DNA of 64,000 nucleotides from positions 62,001 to 126,000 of the forward strand of contig NZ_JAHFVG010000004.1 of assembly GCF_023264675.1 (NCBI RefSeq), in the 5' to 3' direction. Shown in pieces: positions 34,031-42,877 of this stretch. The notes under the pieces are model-generated. The model made no database searches and had not been told where the DNA came from. It saw only the letters and a program-made list of their open reading frames with translations. The first letter of the stretch is position 1. Every line of letters starts with the position of its first letter. This DNA is from Rhodococcus sp. (in: high G+C Gram-positive bacteria). Its GTDB lineage: Bacteria; Actinomycetota; Actinomycetes; Mycobacteriales; Mycobacteriaceae. Position numbers and translations under genes: made by a program.

Positions 34031-34852
34031 GTGGCAGACATGTACGGCGGAGACATTCTTTCGGGGCACAGTCGCATGCGGAAGGTTCCGGCTCCTCAGG
34101 TGCCGGCCGAACGCGGATTGGTCGTGGAGGATGCGGCGACGGGCTATTGCGGTGCCGTCGTGGGGTTCGAGCGAACCTACGACGGCGATTTCGTGCGGTT
34201 GGAGGACTCGGCGAAAACCTCGCGGTTGTTTGCACTTCGCGAAGCGGCGTTCCTGATGGACGGCAGGCGAGTCACCCTCGTGCGCGCAGCCGCCGCCCCG
34301 AAATCTGCGGCAGCCACCAGAACGGCATCTGGATCGACGAAGGTGGAAAACCTTCGAGCGCGCACTGCTCGGGCGAGTCGGATCTGGGTCGAAGGCGTGC
34401 ACGACGCGGCGTTGGTGGAACGCGTGTGGGGCCATGATCTGAGGGTCGAAGGGGTTGTGGTCGAGCATCTGGAGGGTCTCGACAATCTTGCCGAGCGTCT
34501 CGCCGAATTCGAGCCGGGCCCGAATCGCCGAGTGGGAGTTCTGGTCGACCACCTGGTGACCGGTTCGAAAGAATCGAAGCTGACGACGTCGCTCGGACCC
34601 GATGTGCTCGTTACCGGTCATCCATACATCGATGTTTGGGAAGCAGTGCGGCCCAAAGCTGTCGGCATTGCGGCGTGGCCGAAGATCCCACGAGGCGAGG
34701 ACTGGAAAACGGGTATCTGCCGCGAGCTCGGCTGGGGCAGCCCACGCGACGGATGGCGTCGTGTGTATTCGGCGGTGTCGTCGTTCCGGGACCTGGAGGC
34801 GCCGCTGATCGGTGCGGTGGAGCAACTCGTCGATTTCGTTACCGAGGAGTAG
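34031..34852 (+). CDS. DUF3097 protein with TOPRIM-like motifs
   Basis: 273 residues. The N-terminal part has short beta strands (VGFERTYDGDFVRLED). The second part reads ARIWVEGVHDAALVERVW (about 117-135) and VGVLVDHLVTGSKES (about 172-186), with the order and spacing of the Glu and Asp motifs of a TOPRIM fold. GHPYIDVWEAVRP and WPKIPRGEDWK are family phrases. TOPRIM domains occur in primases, topoisomerases and nucleases; no function is established for DUF3097 that I know of. Start GTG 34031; TTG 34022 and ATG 34040 are alternatives. Confidence 0.78.
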   Translation: MADMYGGDILSGHSRMRKVPAPQVPAERGLVVEDAATGYCGAVVGFERTYDGDFVRLEDSAKTSRLFALREAAFLMDGRRVTLVRAAAAPKSAAATRTASGSTKVENLRARTARASRIWVEGVHDAALVERVWGHDLRVEGVVVEHLEGLDNLAERLAEFEPGPNRRVGVLVDHLVTGSKESKLTTSLGPDVLVTGHPYIDVWEAVRPKAVGIAAWPKIPRGEDWKTGICRELGWGSPRDGWRRVYSAVSSFRDLEAPLIGAVEQLVDFVTEE

Positions 34853-34889
34853 CTTCAGGGCCACCGGCACCCGTGCGCTTTGTGGTTGT

Positions 34890-35330
34890 ATGGACGGTGT
34901 GGCGGCGATCATCTGGCTCATCGCAGGAGTTCTTCTGGCGGCAGCGGAAGCGCTGACCGGCGACTTCTTCCTGCTCATGATTGCGGGCGGAGCACTGGCT
35001 ACGGCTGGCGTCTCGGCGATCACGGATTTCCCGGTGTGGGCCGACGCCATCGTCTTCGGGGTCGTGTCACTTGCCCTCGTTCTCGGTGTCCGGCCGATTC
35101 TTCTGCGCAAGTTCGCCCAGCCGCCGATTCTGCACACCGGCATCGCAGCCCTGTCCGGGAAGAGCGCGCTTGTGCTGGAACAGGTCTCGGCCGATGCCGG
35201 TCAAGTGAAGATCGGCGGCGAAGTGTGGACGGCTCGCCCGCTCGACACCACCGAGGTCTACGCGCCCGGTACCACCGTGACAGTAATGGAAATAGACGGC
35301 GCAACCGCTGTCGTGTGGAGAGGACTGTAG
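34890..35330 (+). CDS. NfeD-like membrane protein
   Basis: 146 residues: two or three N-terminal membrane helices (about 4-65) and a C-terminal OB-fold of about 60 residues (GQVKIGGEVWTARPL is the NfeD1b hallmark). NfeD proteins pair with SPFH/stomatin proteins in membrane microdomains, and the SPFH gene begins directly at the next base. Matches Rv1487. The ORF extends upstream to 34812 but ATG 34890 gives the typical N-terminus. Confidence 0.88.
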   Translation: MDGVAAIIWLIAGVLLAAAEALTGDFFLLMIAGGALATAGVSAITDFPVWADAIVFGVVSLALVLGVRPILLRKFAQPPILHTGIAALSGKSALVLEQVSADAGQVKIGGEVWTARPLDTTEVYAPGTTVTVMEIDGATAVVWRGL

Positions 35331-36539
35331 TTGCCCATGGCTGCACTCATTGTTCTTGGCGTCATCGTCCTGTTCGTCATCGTGCTGGTGGCGAAGTCGG
35401 TGGCGCTCGTACCTCAAGCCGAAGCAGCGGTCGTGGAACGGCTCGGTCGTTATTCGAAGACGGTGTCCGGCCAGTTGACCTTTCTGGTTCCGTTCGTCGA
35501 CCGGATTCGCGCGAAGGTGGACCTGCGTGAACGCGTCGTGTCGTTCCCGCCGCAGCCCGTCATCACCAAGGACAACCTGACGGTGTCGATCGACACCGTC
35601 GTCTATTTCCAGGTCACCAATCCTCAGGCCGCGGTGTACGAGATCAACAACTACATCGTCGGTGTCGAGCAGTTGACAACCACCACGCTACGAAACGTCG
35701 TCGGTGGCATGACTCTCGAAGAGACCTTGACATCGCGAGATTCGATCAACGGGCAACTGCGCGGTGTTCTCGACGAGGCCACCGGGCGTTGGGGATTGAG
35801 GGTGGCGAGGGTGGAGCTCAAGAGCATCGATCCGCCGCCGTCGATTCAGGAGTCCATGGAGAAGCAGATGAAGGCCGACCGCGAGAAGCGCGCGACCATT
35901 CTGACTGCCGAAGGGCACCGCGAATCTGCCATCAAGACGGCGGAGGGTGACAAGCAGAGTCGAATTCTCGCGGCCGAAGGTGCCAAACAGGCTTCGATTC
36001 TGACGGCTGAGGGTGAACGTCAGTCGAGAATTCTTCGGGCGCAGGGTGATCGAGCTGCCAAGTACCTGCAAGCGCAAGGCCAGGCGAAGGCAATCGAGAA
36101 GGTGTTCGCCGCTATCAAGGCAGGAAAGCCGACTCCGGAACTCCTTGCCTACCAGTACATGCAGACATTGCCGCAGATGGCGCAGGGCGACGCGAACAAG
36201 GTGTGGATGATTCCCAGCGATTTCGGTGACGCTTTGAAGGGCTTCGCGAAGACACTGGGTGCGCCGGGAGAAGACGGCGTGTTTCGTTTTCAGCCGAGTG
36301 ACAATTCGGGCGTGGAGACCAAGCCCGAGGACGACTCGGAAGAGGTGGCCGAGTGGTTCGAGACGAAGAGCGATCCCGCTGTCGCCGAGGCTGTCGCAGC
36401 AGCGGAAGCTGTCGCGAGGACACCCGTCGACACTTCCCTTGCGCCTGACCCGAGCTTGACCAAGCGAACCGATCTCGGCGCGCTGTCGCCGGGACAACCC
36501 CAGCAGCAGTGGGCGCCTCCGCCCGTGGATCCTCAGTAG
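35331..36539 (+). CDS. SPFH/stomatin-family membrane protein
   Basis: 402 residues: one N-terminal membrane helix (about 5-22), an SPFH domain (about 25-190), a coiled region at about 185-260 with repeated ILTAEG/ILAAEG units, and an acidic, Ala/Pro-rich tail. The AEG repeats are typical of bacterial HflK/stomatin-like proteins. Forms membrane scaffold oligomers with its NfeD partner (Rv1487-Rv1488 order). Translation starts at TTG 35331, or ATG 35337. Confidence 0.9.
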   Translation: MPMAALIVLGVIVLFVIVLVAKSVALVPQAEAAVVERLGRYSKTVSGQLTFLVPFVDRIRAKVDLRERVVSFPPQPVITKDNLTVSIDTVVYFQVTNPQAAVYEINNYIVGVEQLTTTTLRNVVGGMTLEETLTSRDSINGQLRGVLDEATGRWGLRVARVELKSIDPPPSIQESMEKQMKADREKRATILTAEGHRESAIKTAEGDKQSRILAAEGAKQASILTAEGERQSRILRAQGDRAAKYLQAQGQAKAIEKVFAAIKAGKPTPELLAYQYMQTLPQMAQGDANKVWMIPSDFGDALKGFAKTLGAPGEDGVFRFQPSDNSGVETKPEDDSEEVAEWFETKSDPAVAEAVAAAEAVARTPVDTSLAPDPSLTKRTDLGALSPGQPQQQWAPPPVDPQ

Positions 36540-36564
36540 GGTCCGCGCCGGGGCGGGTCGAGCG

Positions 36565-37200
36565 TCAGGTGGTCAGTAGATATCCGACACCGCACACCGC
36601 AACGGCCCACATCACGCTGGTGAACGTCCCGATGATGAATTGTTCCGATGCGGAGGTGGCCGACGCCGCTGTCGCGCGGGTCGGTGACCGATCGTCCGGC
36701 GATTCGGCATCGTCGTTGGCTGCGTGGTCGTCGTTGGCTGCGTGGTCGTCGTTCGCTGCTTGGTCGTGGACGGTTGCGTCGTCGCTGCGTAGCTCCGGAT
36801 AGCGGGCCAGTCCCTTGACGGCCAGAACGATTGCGATTCCTTCCGGCCAGCCCGTCAGCACCGAAGCGGCGACGGCTGTGCGCTCGAGTACTCCGATGGT
36901 GAGACCGCCGTGCAGTGGCCCTGGGGGGCCGTCGGGGTGCGGAGTTCCATCGCGCCGTGCAGCGTCGAATACCGCCGTGACGATCGGCGACCCTCCGACG
37001 ACTGCCGCGGCAACCGTGACGGCGTAGGTGACTCCCAGGGCAAACCCGTGTACTGGATCGGCGACTGCAGCGGTGATGGCTGCCGCTCCCAACACGGCCG
37101 CCGATGCGGCGGCGGTGAGCCAGCGAGGGCTGCGCCTGCTGTTGGGCACCATCGACACGGCCGCGGACAGCGCCAGCAGGATCAGTGTTGCGATGGTCAT
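36565..37200 (-). CDS. Membrane protein paired with a SatD-like regulator
   Basis: 211 residues with membrane helices near 3-16, 28-45, 50-70, 100-128 and 185-208. A hydrophilic loop at about 135-180 has three tandem AANDDH units encoded by an 18-base DNA repeat. It overlaps the upstream SatD-like gene by four bases, so the two form one operon. No family was recognised with certainty. A sensor, channel or stress membrane protein is possible. Confidence 0.7.
   Translation of the reverse strand: MTIATLILLALSAAVSMVPNSRRSPRWLTAAASAAVLGAAAITAAVADPVHGFALGVTYAVTVAAAVVGGSPIVTAVFDAARRDGTPHPDGPPGPLHGGLTIGVLERTAVAASVLTGWPEGIAIVLAVKGLARYPELRSDDATVHDQAANDDHAANDDHAANDDAESPDDRSPTRATAASATSASEQFIIGTFTSVMWAVAVCGVGYLLTT
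36710..36768. repeat. 18-bp tandem repeat, about 3 copies
   Basis: Unit TGCGTGGTCGTCGTTGGC at 36721-36738 and 36739-36756 (one difference), with partial copies on both sides. It lies in frame within the membrane protein gene and encodes acidic AANDDH repeats; copy number may vary between strains. Confidence 0.8.
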
Positions 37201-37841
37201 TCGCTCTCCGGTTTCTCGGCGACGTCGACAGCGATCTCGTCATGGGCGAGGGCCTCGAGCAGATGGGTTGTCAGTGTCCGACCGCGTGCCTCGATGTTCC
37301 ACCTGGCCACCGACAGACGCTGAGACATGGCCTGCTTGCTGATCCCGAGGGTCTCGGCGGCACTTGTCTGGGTGTGTCCCTCGCGCATGAGATCCGTTGC
37401 CCGATGTCCCTGTTCCGTGCGGTCGGCGATCAGTAGCGCGACGAGTGCGAGCGCTGTCTCGGCGTCGCGCCCGGCGCGTAGTCGGGCAGGGTCCGCTGCC
37501 GTGATCGCGACAGAGGCCGGAGCGGTTTTGGCGCGCGTGACGGCATCTCGGGCCGCCTCGAACGCCGGCCCACGTCCAGCCCGTGTGCTGGGAGGCAGTG
37601 GTTCTTCCACGGTCCCGACTCCGATTCCGACGCTCCATGTGCCTTGCTTGACCAGGAGCAGTGTGATGTCGACAACAGTGTTGGCGCCATTCGCTGTGGC
37701 GTCGATCACAGCCTGAACCTCGTCGCCTGCGGTTCTCTCGAACGGGCGAAGAAGTGAGGAAGTGTTCATTTCGTCGAGTAGATCTTCGACTCTGTCGACG
37801 TCACGTCTGCTGTGTCGCTGGTCGACGGTCATTACGAACAT
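37197..37841 (-). CDS. SatD-like protein with C-terminal HTH domain
   Basis: 214 residues. The N-terminal 120 residues follow the SatD pattern (DQRHSRRDVDRVEDLL, then RTAGDEVQAV at about 37-46). The C-terminal part (about 165-195) is a helix-turn-helix with SAAETLGISKQAMSQRL, so it probably binds DNA. ATG 37841 lies seven bases after a good -10, suggesting a leaderless mRNA; the frame is open to 37877. Direct repeats in the promoter may be its own operator. The membrane protein gene overlaps its end. Confidence 0.78.
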   Translation of the reverse strand: MFVMTVDQRHSRRDVDRVEDLLDEMNTSSLLRPFERTAGDEVQAVIDATANGANTVVDITLLLVKQGTWSVGIGVGTVEEPLPPSTRAGRGPAFEAARDAVTRAKTAPASVAITAADPARLRAGRDAETALALVALLIADRTEQGHRATDLMREGHTQTSAAETLGISKQAMSQRLSVARWNIEARGRTLTTHLLEALAHDEIAVDVAEKPESE

Positions 37842-37847
37842 GGAGTA

Positions 37848-37894
37848 AAGGATATGGGCTTGATATAACCAAGTCAACGAAAATGGCTTGATAT
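37848..37894 (-). promoter_or_regulatory. Leaderless promoter of the SatD-like gene with two 10-bp direct repeats
   Basis: On the minus strand, TTGACT and TATCCT are 17 bases apart and the ATG follows the -10 by seven bases. The 10-mer GGCTTGATAT occurs at 37857-37866 (in the spacer) and again at 37885-37894 (just upstream of the -35), 28 bases apart. This is a likely cooperative operator. Confidence 0.65.
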
Positions 37895-38581
37895 TTACCG
37901 ATCAACTTTGAGTGCTTGACCCTCGGAGGCGCGTCGTGATGTGGAGAGCTTCCAATCCACCAGCAGACCGATGACACCGAGCGCGATACACGAGCCGGAC
38001 AACGCCAGCATCAATGGATTCGCATTGCCGCCGAGCGCATCGCCGAGCACGACGATTCCGACGGTGCCCGGCACCACCCCGACAGCGGTGGCGAGTGCGA
38101 ACGATGCGACGCCTATCGAGGACACTCCGCAGCAGTAGTTGACCACCGAGAACGGAACCGGCGCGATCAGCCTCAGCGAGCCGACCGCAAGCCATCCTCG
38201 GCGGGCGAGACTGTCGTCGATCTTACGAACGGCGGGATGGGTCATCCGCGTGGCGAACCACTCGCGTCCGACGATCCGGACCAGCAACAACGCGAGCACC
38301 GCGCTCACCGTCGAGGCTCCGACGGTGACGAGGATCCCGGTCACCGGTCCGAACAGAACGCCTGCCGCCAGGGTGAACAAGGTTCGAGGCACCGGGGCAA
38401 CGGTGACGAGAGCGTGGACCGCGAAGAACACGAGGGGAAAAGCGGGCCCGACGGCGTGTGCCCATTCGCGCAGCTGTCCGACCGACGGGTGAGGCGACAC
38501 TGCCGCCACGACAGCGAGCGCAAGAAGGAGTACGACGAGGCCGATCAACCGTGGATCTCGAAAACGCCTCTTCACGACCAC
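37895..38581 (-). CDS. TVP38/TMEM64-family membrane protein (Rv1491c-like)
   Basis: 228 residues with about six membrane helices and the SNARE-associated/VTT domain signature: PRTLFTLAAGVLFGP near 68-82 and a RLIAPVPFSVVNY stretch near 135-147. VTT proteins are thought to act in lipid scrambling or transport. It lies between the SatD-like gene and mutA as in M. tuberculosis (Rv1491c before Rv1492). Start GTG 38581, possibly GTG 38575. Confidence 0.85.
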   Translation of the reverse strand: MVVKRRFRDPRLIGLVVLLLALAVVAAVSPHPSVGQLREWAHAVGPAFPLVFFAVHALVTVAPVPRTLFTLAAGVLFGPVTGILVTVGASTVSAVLALLLVRIVGREWFATRMTHPAVRKIDDSLARRGWLAVGSLRLIAPVPFSVVNYCCGVSSIGVASFALATAVGVVPGTVGIVVLGDALGGNANPLMLALSGSCIALGVIGLLVDWKLSTSRRASEGQALKVDR

Positions 38582-38638
38582 CGACAGTACCGGTGACTTC
38601 GACTACACGAACCCCACCGAAACCACCTCCCGTGCAAA

Positions 38639-38656
38639 CGTGAGGTGATCCTCACG
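38639..38656 (+). promoter_or_regulatory. Inverted repeat upstream of mutA
   Basis: CGTGAGG-TGAT-CCTCACG, perfect seven-base arms, 62 bases before the mutA start in the 136-base gap. It may be an operator of the mut operon or a short hairpin. Confidence 0.45.
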
Positions 38657-38717
38657 ATACTGTCGGATCGATCGCGGTACACATCACAAAAGTCGCCATT
38701 GTCGAGGAGCAGTCATC

Positions 38718-40592
38718 GTGCCCATTGCTTCACAAGAAGACGCTTCACAGGACGCTGCTTCCAGCAGCGCGTATGCCGCGTGGCAGAAGGCCGTTGCGGG
38801 TGTTCTCGCGAAATCGCGTCGCGTCGACGTCGCCGATCTACCGGCCGATCCCGAACATCTGCTCGACTCGACGACGTACGACGGTGTGACCGTCTCGCCC
38901 CTGTACGGGACGAGAGACGAGGTTCCCGAACGTCCGCTGCCCGGAGTGTTTCCATTCGTGCGCGGACGTGATGCGACTCGGGACGTGAACGCCGGTTGGA
39001 AGGTCAGCGCGCGCTTCGGCGTCGGGCAGACCGATCCCGAAGCCGTCAACACTTCGATTCTCGACGGGCTGAACAACGGCGTCAGTGCGGTGTGGCTGCG
39101 AATCGGCGGGGGAGACCTTCCAGTCGACGGTCTCGCTCGCGCACTCGACGGTGTCCTCTTCGATCTCGCGCCCGTGGTGCTCGACGCCGGTGACGAGACA
39201 GTCGCGGCCGCCACCGCGATCCTGTCGGTACTCGACACCGCCGAGGTCACCGATCGCACTGCGGTGCAGGTTCGTCTCGGCGGCACTCCGCTCACCTCGG
39301 CGTTCTCCGGCGGACAGTCCGCGACGTTGTCGGATGTCGTCACATTGGCCGAACACGCCGTACGCAGGCCGGAGACGGTTCGAGCGATCACGGTCGACGG
39401 CACCGCATTCCACAACGCAGGCGCCGGGGATGCCCAGGAAGTGGGTGCAGCGGTAGCAGCCGGTCTCGACTACCTGCGTGCGCTGACCGACGCGGGGCTG
39501 AGCGTTACCGATGCGTTGGGCCAGATCGAGTTCCGGTTCGCAGCGACCGACGATCAGTTCCAGACGATTGCGAAGTTCCGTGCCGCGAGGGTTGTGTGGG
39601 CGCGGGTCGCTCAGGTGTGCGGCTCGCCGTCGAGCGGCGGTGCGCCTCAGCATGCGGTGACGTCGGAAGCGATGATGGCCCAGCGTGACCCGTGGGTCAA
39701 CATGCTCCGCACGACACTCGCAGCCTTCGGCGCGGGTGTCGGCGGCGCGGACGCCGTCACGGTTCTTCCGTTCGATGTCGCCATCGACGGCGGTGCCGCC
39801 GGAGTGTCGAAGACGTTCGCTGCACGCATCGCCCGCAACACTCAGCTGTTGTTGCTCGAAGAGTCTCACCTCGGTCGTGTACTCGATCCGGGTGCGGGAT
39901 CGTGGTACATCGAGACGCTCACCGACGACCTGGCTGCCAAGGCATGGGAATTCACCCAGCAGCTCGAATCTGCCGGTGGTTACCGAGCATCGCTGGATTC
40001 GGGGGCACTCGCTTCGGCGATCGCCGAGACCGCCGAGACGAGGGCATCGGACATCGCACACCGCCGGACGCCGCTCACCGGGGTCAACGAATTCCCTAAC
40101 CTGGCCGAGGCGCCGTTGCCGCCCAGCACAGCAACTCCGCGGGTCAAGCGCTACGGTGCCGCGTTCGAATCATTGCGTGACCGATCCGACGCGTACCTCG
40201 CCGAACACGACGCGCGGCCACTGGCGCTACTGGCACCACTGGGATCGGTGGCCGAACACAATGTTCGCACTACCTTCGCCGCAAACCTGCTGGCTTCCGG
40301 CGGCATCCACACGGAAAATCCCGGTCCGCTGACCGAGGCGACCATCGCCGAAGCCGTCCGTACCTCGGGAGCGCGTATCGCCGTCATTTGCGGTACGGAC
40401 AAGCGATACGCGGACGAGGCGGCCTCCGCGGTGTCCTCGTTGCGCGAGGCAGGAATCGAACGGGTACTCCTCGCAGGCCCGGACAAGATCTTCACCGATG
40501 TCACCGGATCGGCGCGTCCCGACGGATTCCTCACCGCCAAGGTCGACGCCGTCGCCGTCCTCACCGAACTTCTCGAATCGCTGGGAGCCTAG
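38718..40592 (+). CDS. mutA: Methylmalonyl-CoA mutase small subunit
   Basis: 624 residues, the non-catalytic beta subunit of the heterodimeric mutase. It has the mutase barrel domain, but the C-terminal B12-like domain lacks the DxHxxG cobalamin motif (GSVAEHNVRTTF instead), as expected for this subunit. GTG 38718 is preceded by GAGGAG. mutB follows after six bases. The enzyme interconverts methylmalonyl-CoA and succinyl-CoA, central to propionate, cholesterol and odd-chain lipid use. Confidence 0.93.
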   Translation: MPIASQEDASQDAASSSAYAAWQKAVAGVLAKSRRVDVADLPADPEHLLDSTTYDGVTVSPLYGTRDEVPERPLPGVFPFVRGRDATRDVNAGWKVSARFGVGQTDPEAVNTSILDGLNNGVSAVWLRIGGGDLPVDGLARALDGVLFDLAPVVLDAGDETVAAATAILSVLDTAEVTDRTAVQVRLGGTPLTSAFSGGQSATLSDVVTLAEHAVRRPETVRAITVDGTAFHNAGAGDAQEVGAAVAAGLDYLRALTDAGLSVTDALGQIEFRFAATDDQFQTIAKFRAARVVWARVAQVCGSPSSGGAPQHAVTSEAMMAQRDPWVNMLRTTLAAFGAGVGGADAVTVLPFDVAIDGGAAGVSKTFAARIARNTQLLLLEESHLGRVLDPGAGSWYIETLTDDLAAKAWEFTQQLESAGGYRASLDSGALASAIAETAETRASDIAHRRTPLTGVNEFPNLAEAPLPPSTATPRVKRYGAAFESLRDRSDAYLAEHDARPLALLAPLGSVAEHNVRTTFAANLLASGGIHTENPGPLTEATIAEAVRTSGARIAVICGTDKRYADEAASAVSSLREAGIERVLLAGPDKIFTDVTGSARPDGFLTAKVDAVAVLTELLESLGA

Positions 40593-40598
40593 AGTCCA

Positions 40599-42875
40599 AT
40601 GACCACTCACGAGTCCGGTTCTCGCACATCCCACGTCATCGGGAACTTTGCCGATGTACCGCTGAAGGATCCGTCGGCCCCAGCGCCTGCTGCACCGACG
40701 GCCGAAGAGACGACAGCGCACGTCGAGGCAGGCGCGGCCGCGAACAATTACCCGGCCGAGCAGGTCGTCTGGTCGACCCCGGAGGGCATCGACGTCAAGC
40801 CGGTGTTCACCCAAGCGGACCGCGACGCCGCCGAGGCCGAGGGATATCCGCTGGACAGCTATCCGGGTACCCCGCCGTTCATCCGCGGGCCCTATCCGAC
40901 GATGTACGTCAATCAGCCGTGGACCATTCGTCAGTACGCCGGATTCTCCACCGCCGCCGAGTCGAACGCGTTCTACCGTCGCAATCTCGCTGCCGGGCAG
41001 AAGGGCCTCTCGGTCGCGTTCGATCTGGCGACGCACCGCGGCTACGATTCCGATCATCCTCGTGTACAGGGCGATGTCGGGATGGCCGGTGTGGCAATCG
41101 ATTCGATCTACGACATGCGGCAGCTTTTCGACGGAATCGATCTCGGCAGTGTGTCGGTATCGATGACGATGAACGGTGCGGTGTTGCCGATTCTCGCGCT
41201 GTATGTCGCTGCCGCGCAGGAGCAGGGCGTCGGGCCGGAGAAGCTTGCCGGGACCATTCAGAACGACATCCTCAAAGAGTTCATGGTCCGAAACACATAC
41301 ATCTATCCGCCGAAGCCCTCGATGCGGATCATCTCCGACATCTTCGCGTACACCAGCGAGAAGATGCCGAAGTACAACTCGATTTCGATCTCGGGATACC
41401 ACATCCAGGAGGCCGGTGCGACAGCCGATCTCGAGCTTGCATACACCCTGGCCGACGGCGTCGAGTACATCCGCGCGGGTCTGGCTGCGGGCATGGACAT
41501 CGATACGTTCGCGCCGCGGTTGTCGTTCTTCTGGGCCATCGGAATGAACTTCTTCATGGAGGTTGCCAAGCTACGCGCCGGCAGGTTGCTGTGGTCGGAG
41601 CTGGTGCAGGAATTCGAACCGAAGAGCGCGAAATCTCGCTCGCTGCGGACCCATTCGCAAACGTCGGGATGGTCGCTCACCGCGCAGGACGTGTTCAACA
41701 ACGTTTCGCGCACCTGTGTCGAGGCGATGGCGGCGACCCAGGGGCACACCCAGTCGTTGCACACCAATGCTCTCGACGAGGCACTCGCCCTGCCCACAGA
41801 CTTCTCGGCTCGCATCGCCCGCAACACGCAGCTGTTGATCCAGCAGGAGTCGAACACGGTCCGTCCGATCGACCCGTGGGGCGGATCGCACTATGTCGAA
41901 TGGCTTACTCACCAGCTGGCGAACCGGGCCCGTGCGCACATCGCCGAGGTCGAAGCCGCCGGCGGCATGGCGCAGGCGATCGGCGAAGGCATTCCCAAGC
42001 TCCGGATCGAAGAAGCTGCCGCTCGCACGCAGGCGCGCATCGACTCGGGTCGCCAGCCGCTGGTCGGGGTGAACAAGTACGTTCCCGACGAGCCGGACAC
42101 CATCGAGGTGCTCAAGGTCGAGAACTCGAAGGTCCGCAAGGAGCAGATCGAGAAATTGGGGCGCCTGCGCGCGGAACGAGATTCCGACGAGGTCGAGGCC
42201 GCGTTGGCGAATCTGACTCGTGCGGCTGCATCGACCGAGTCGGGTATGGAGAACAACCTGCTGGCACTTGCGATCGATGCGGCACGCAAGATGGCTACCG
42301 TCGGGGAGATTTCCGACGCCCTCGAGAAGGTATATGGGCGCCATCAGGCAGAAATCCGGACAATCAGTGGTGTGTACCGAGACGAGGCAGGCAAAGCGAA
42401 GAATCTGACGCAGGCGACCGAGCTCGTCGAGCAATTCGCCGAGGACGAGGGGCGTCGCCCACGCGTGCTCGTCTGCAAGATGGGCCAGGACGGTCACGAC
42501 CGAGGTCAGAAGGTCATCGCGACGGCGTTCGCGGACATCGGATTCGACGTCGACGTCGGCCCGCTGTTCCAGACACCGGAGGAGGTGGCTCGTCAGGCCG
42601 CCGACAACGACGTTCACGTCGTCGGTGTGTCGTCGTTGGCCGCGGGGCACCTGACGCTGGTTCCGGCACTGCGCGAAGCTCTCGCCGCGGTCGATCGACC
42701 CGACATCATGATCGTTGTCGGTGGCGTCATACCGCCCGGCGATTTCGAGGAGCTCTACGCGGCGGGCGCCGCGGCGATCTTCCCGCCGGGAACGGTCATC
42801 GCCGACGCGGCAATCGGGTTGGTGCAGAAGCTGTCCGAACAGCTCGGTCATACCCCGCGTGAGGCTTCCGCCTGA
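40599..42875 (+). CDS. mutB: Methylmalonyl-CoA mutase large (catalytic) subunit
   Basis: 758 residues: N-terminal substrate barrel (about 75-580, [13 protein letters not shown] and [11 protein letters not shown] motifs) and C-terminal cobalamin domain. The axial base is His633 in DGHDRGQK, which confirms adenosylcobalamin binding. It works with MutA, and MeaB follows directly. Homologue of Rv1493. Confidence 0.96.
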   Translation: MTTHESGSRTSHVIGNFADVPLKDPSAPAPAAPTAEETTAHVEAGAAANNYPAEQVVWSTPEGIDVKPVFTQADRDAAEAEGYPLDSYPGTPPFIRGPYPTMYVNQPWTIRQYAGFSTAAESNAFYRRNLAAGQKGLSVAFDLATHRGYDSDHPRVQGDVGMAGVAIDSIYDMRQLFDGIDLGSVSVSMTMNGAVLPILALYVAAAQEQGVGPEKLAGTIQNDILKEFMVRNTYIYPPKPSMRIISDIFAYTSEKMPKYNSISISGYHIQEAGATADLELAYTLADGVEYIRAGLAAGMDIDTFAPRLSFFWAIGMNFFMEVAKLRAGRLLWSELVQEFEPKSAKSRSLRTHSQTSGWSLTAQDVFNNVSRTCVEAMAATQGHTQSLHTNALDEALALPTDFSARIARNTQLLIQQESNTVRPIDPWGGSHYVEWLTHQLANRARAHIAEVEAAGGMAQAIGEGIPKLRIEEAAARTQARIDSGRQPLVGVNKYVPDEPDTIEVLKVENSKVRKEQIEKLGRLRAERDSDEVEAALANLTRAAASTESGMENNLLALAIDAARKMATVGEISDALEKVYGRHQAEIRTISGVYRDEAGKAKNLTQATELVEQFAEDEGRRPRVLVCKMGQDGHDRGQKVIATAFADIGFDVDVGPLFQTPEEVARQAADNDVHVVGVSSLAAGHLTLVPALREALAAVDRPDIMIVVGGVIPPGDFEELYAAGAAAIFPPGTVIADAAIGLVQKLSEQLGHTPREASA

Positions 42876-42877
42876 CG

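Noticed and set aside
36710..36768. CRISPR-like short repeats
   Set aside because: The units are adjacent without spacers, in frame in a gene, and only about three copies.
40388..42862. 824-codon plus-strand frame over mutB
   Set aside because: It is a second frame of the same DNA as mutB, which has the B12 motif. The alternative product is Arg/Gly-rich and without domains.
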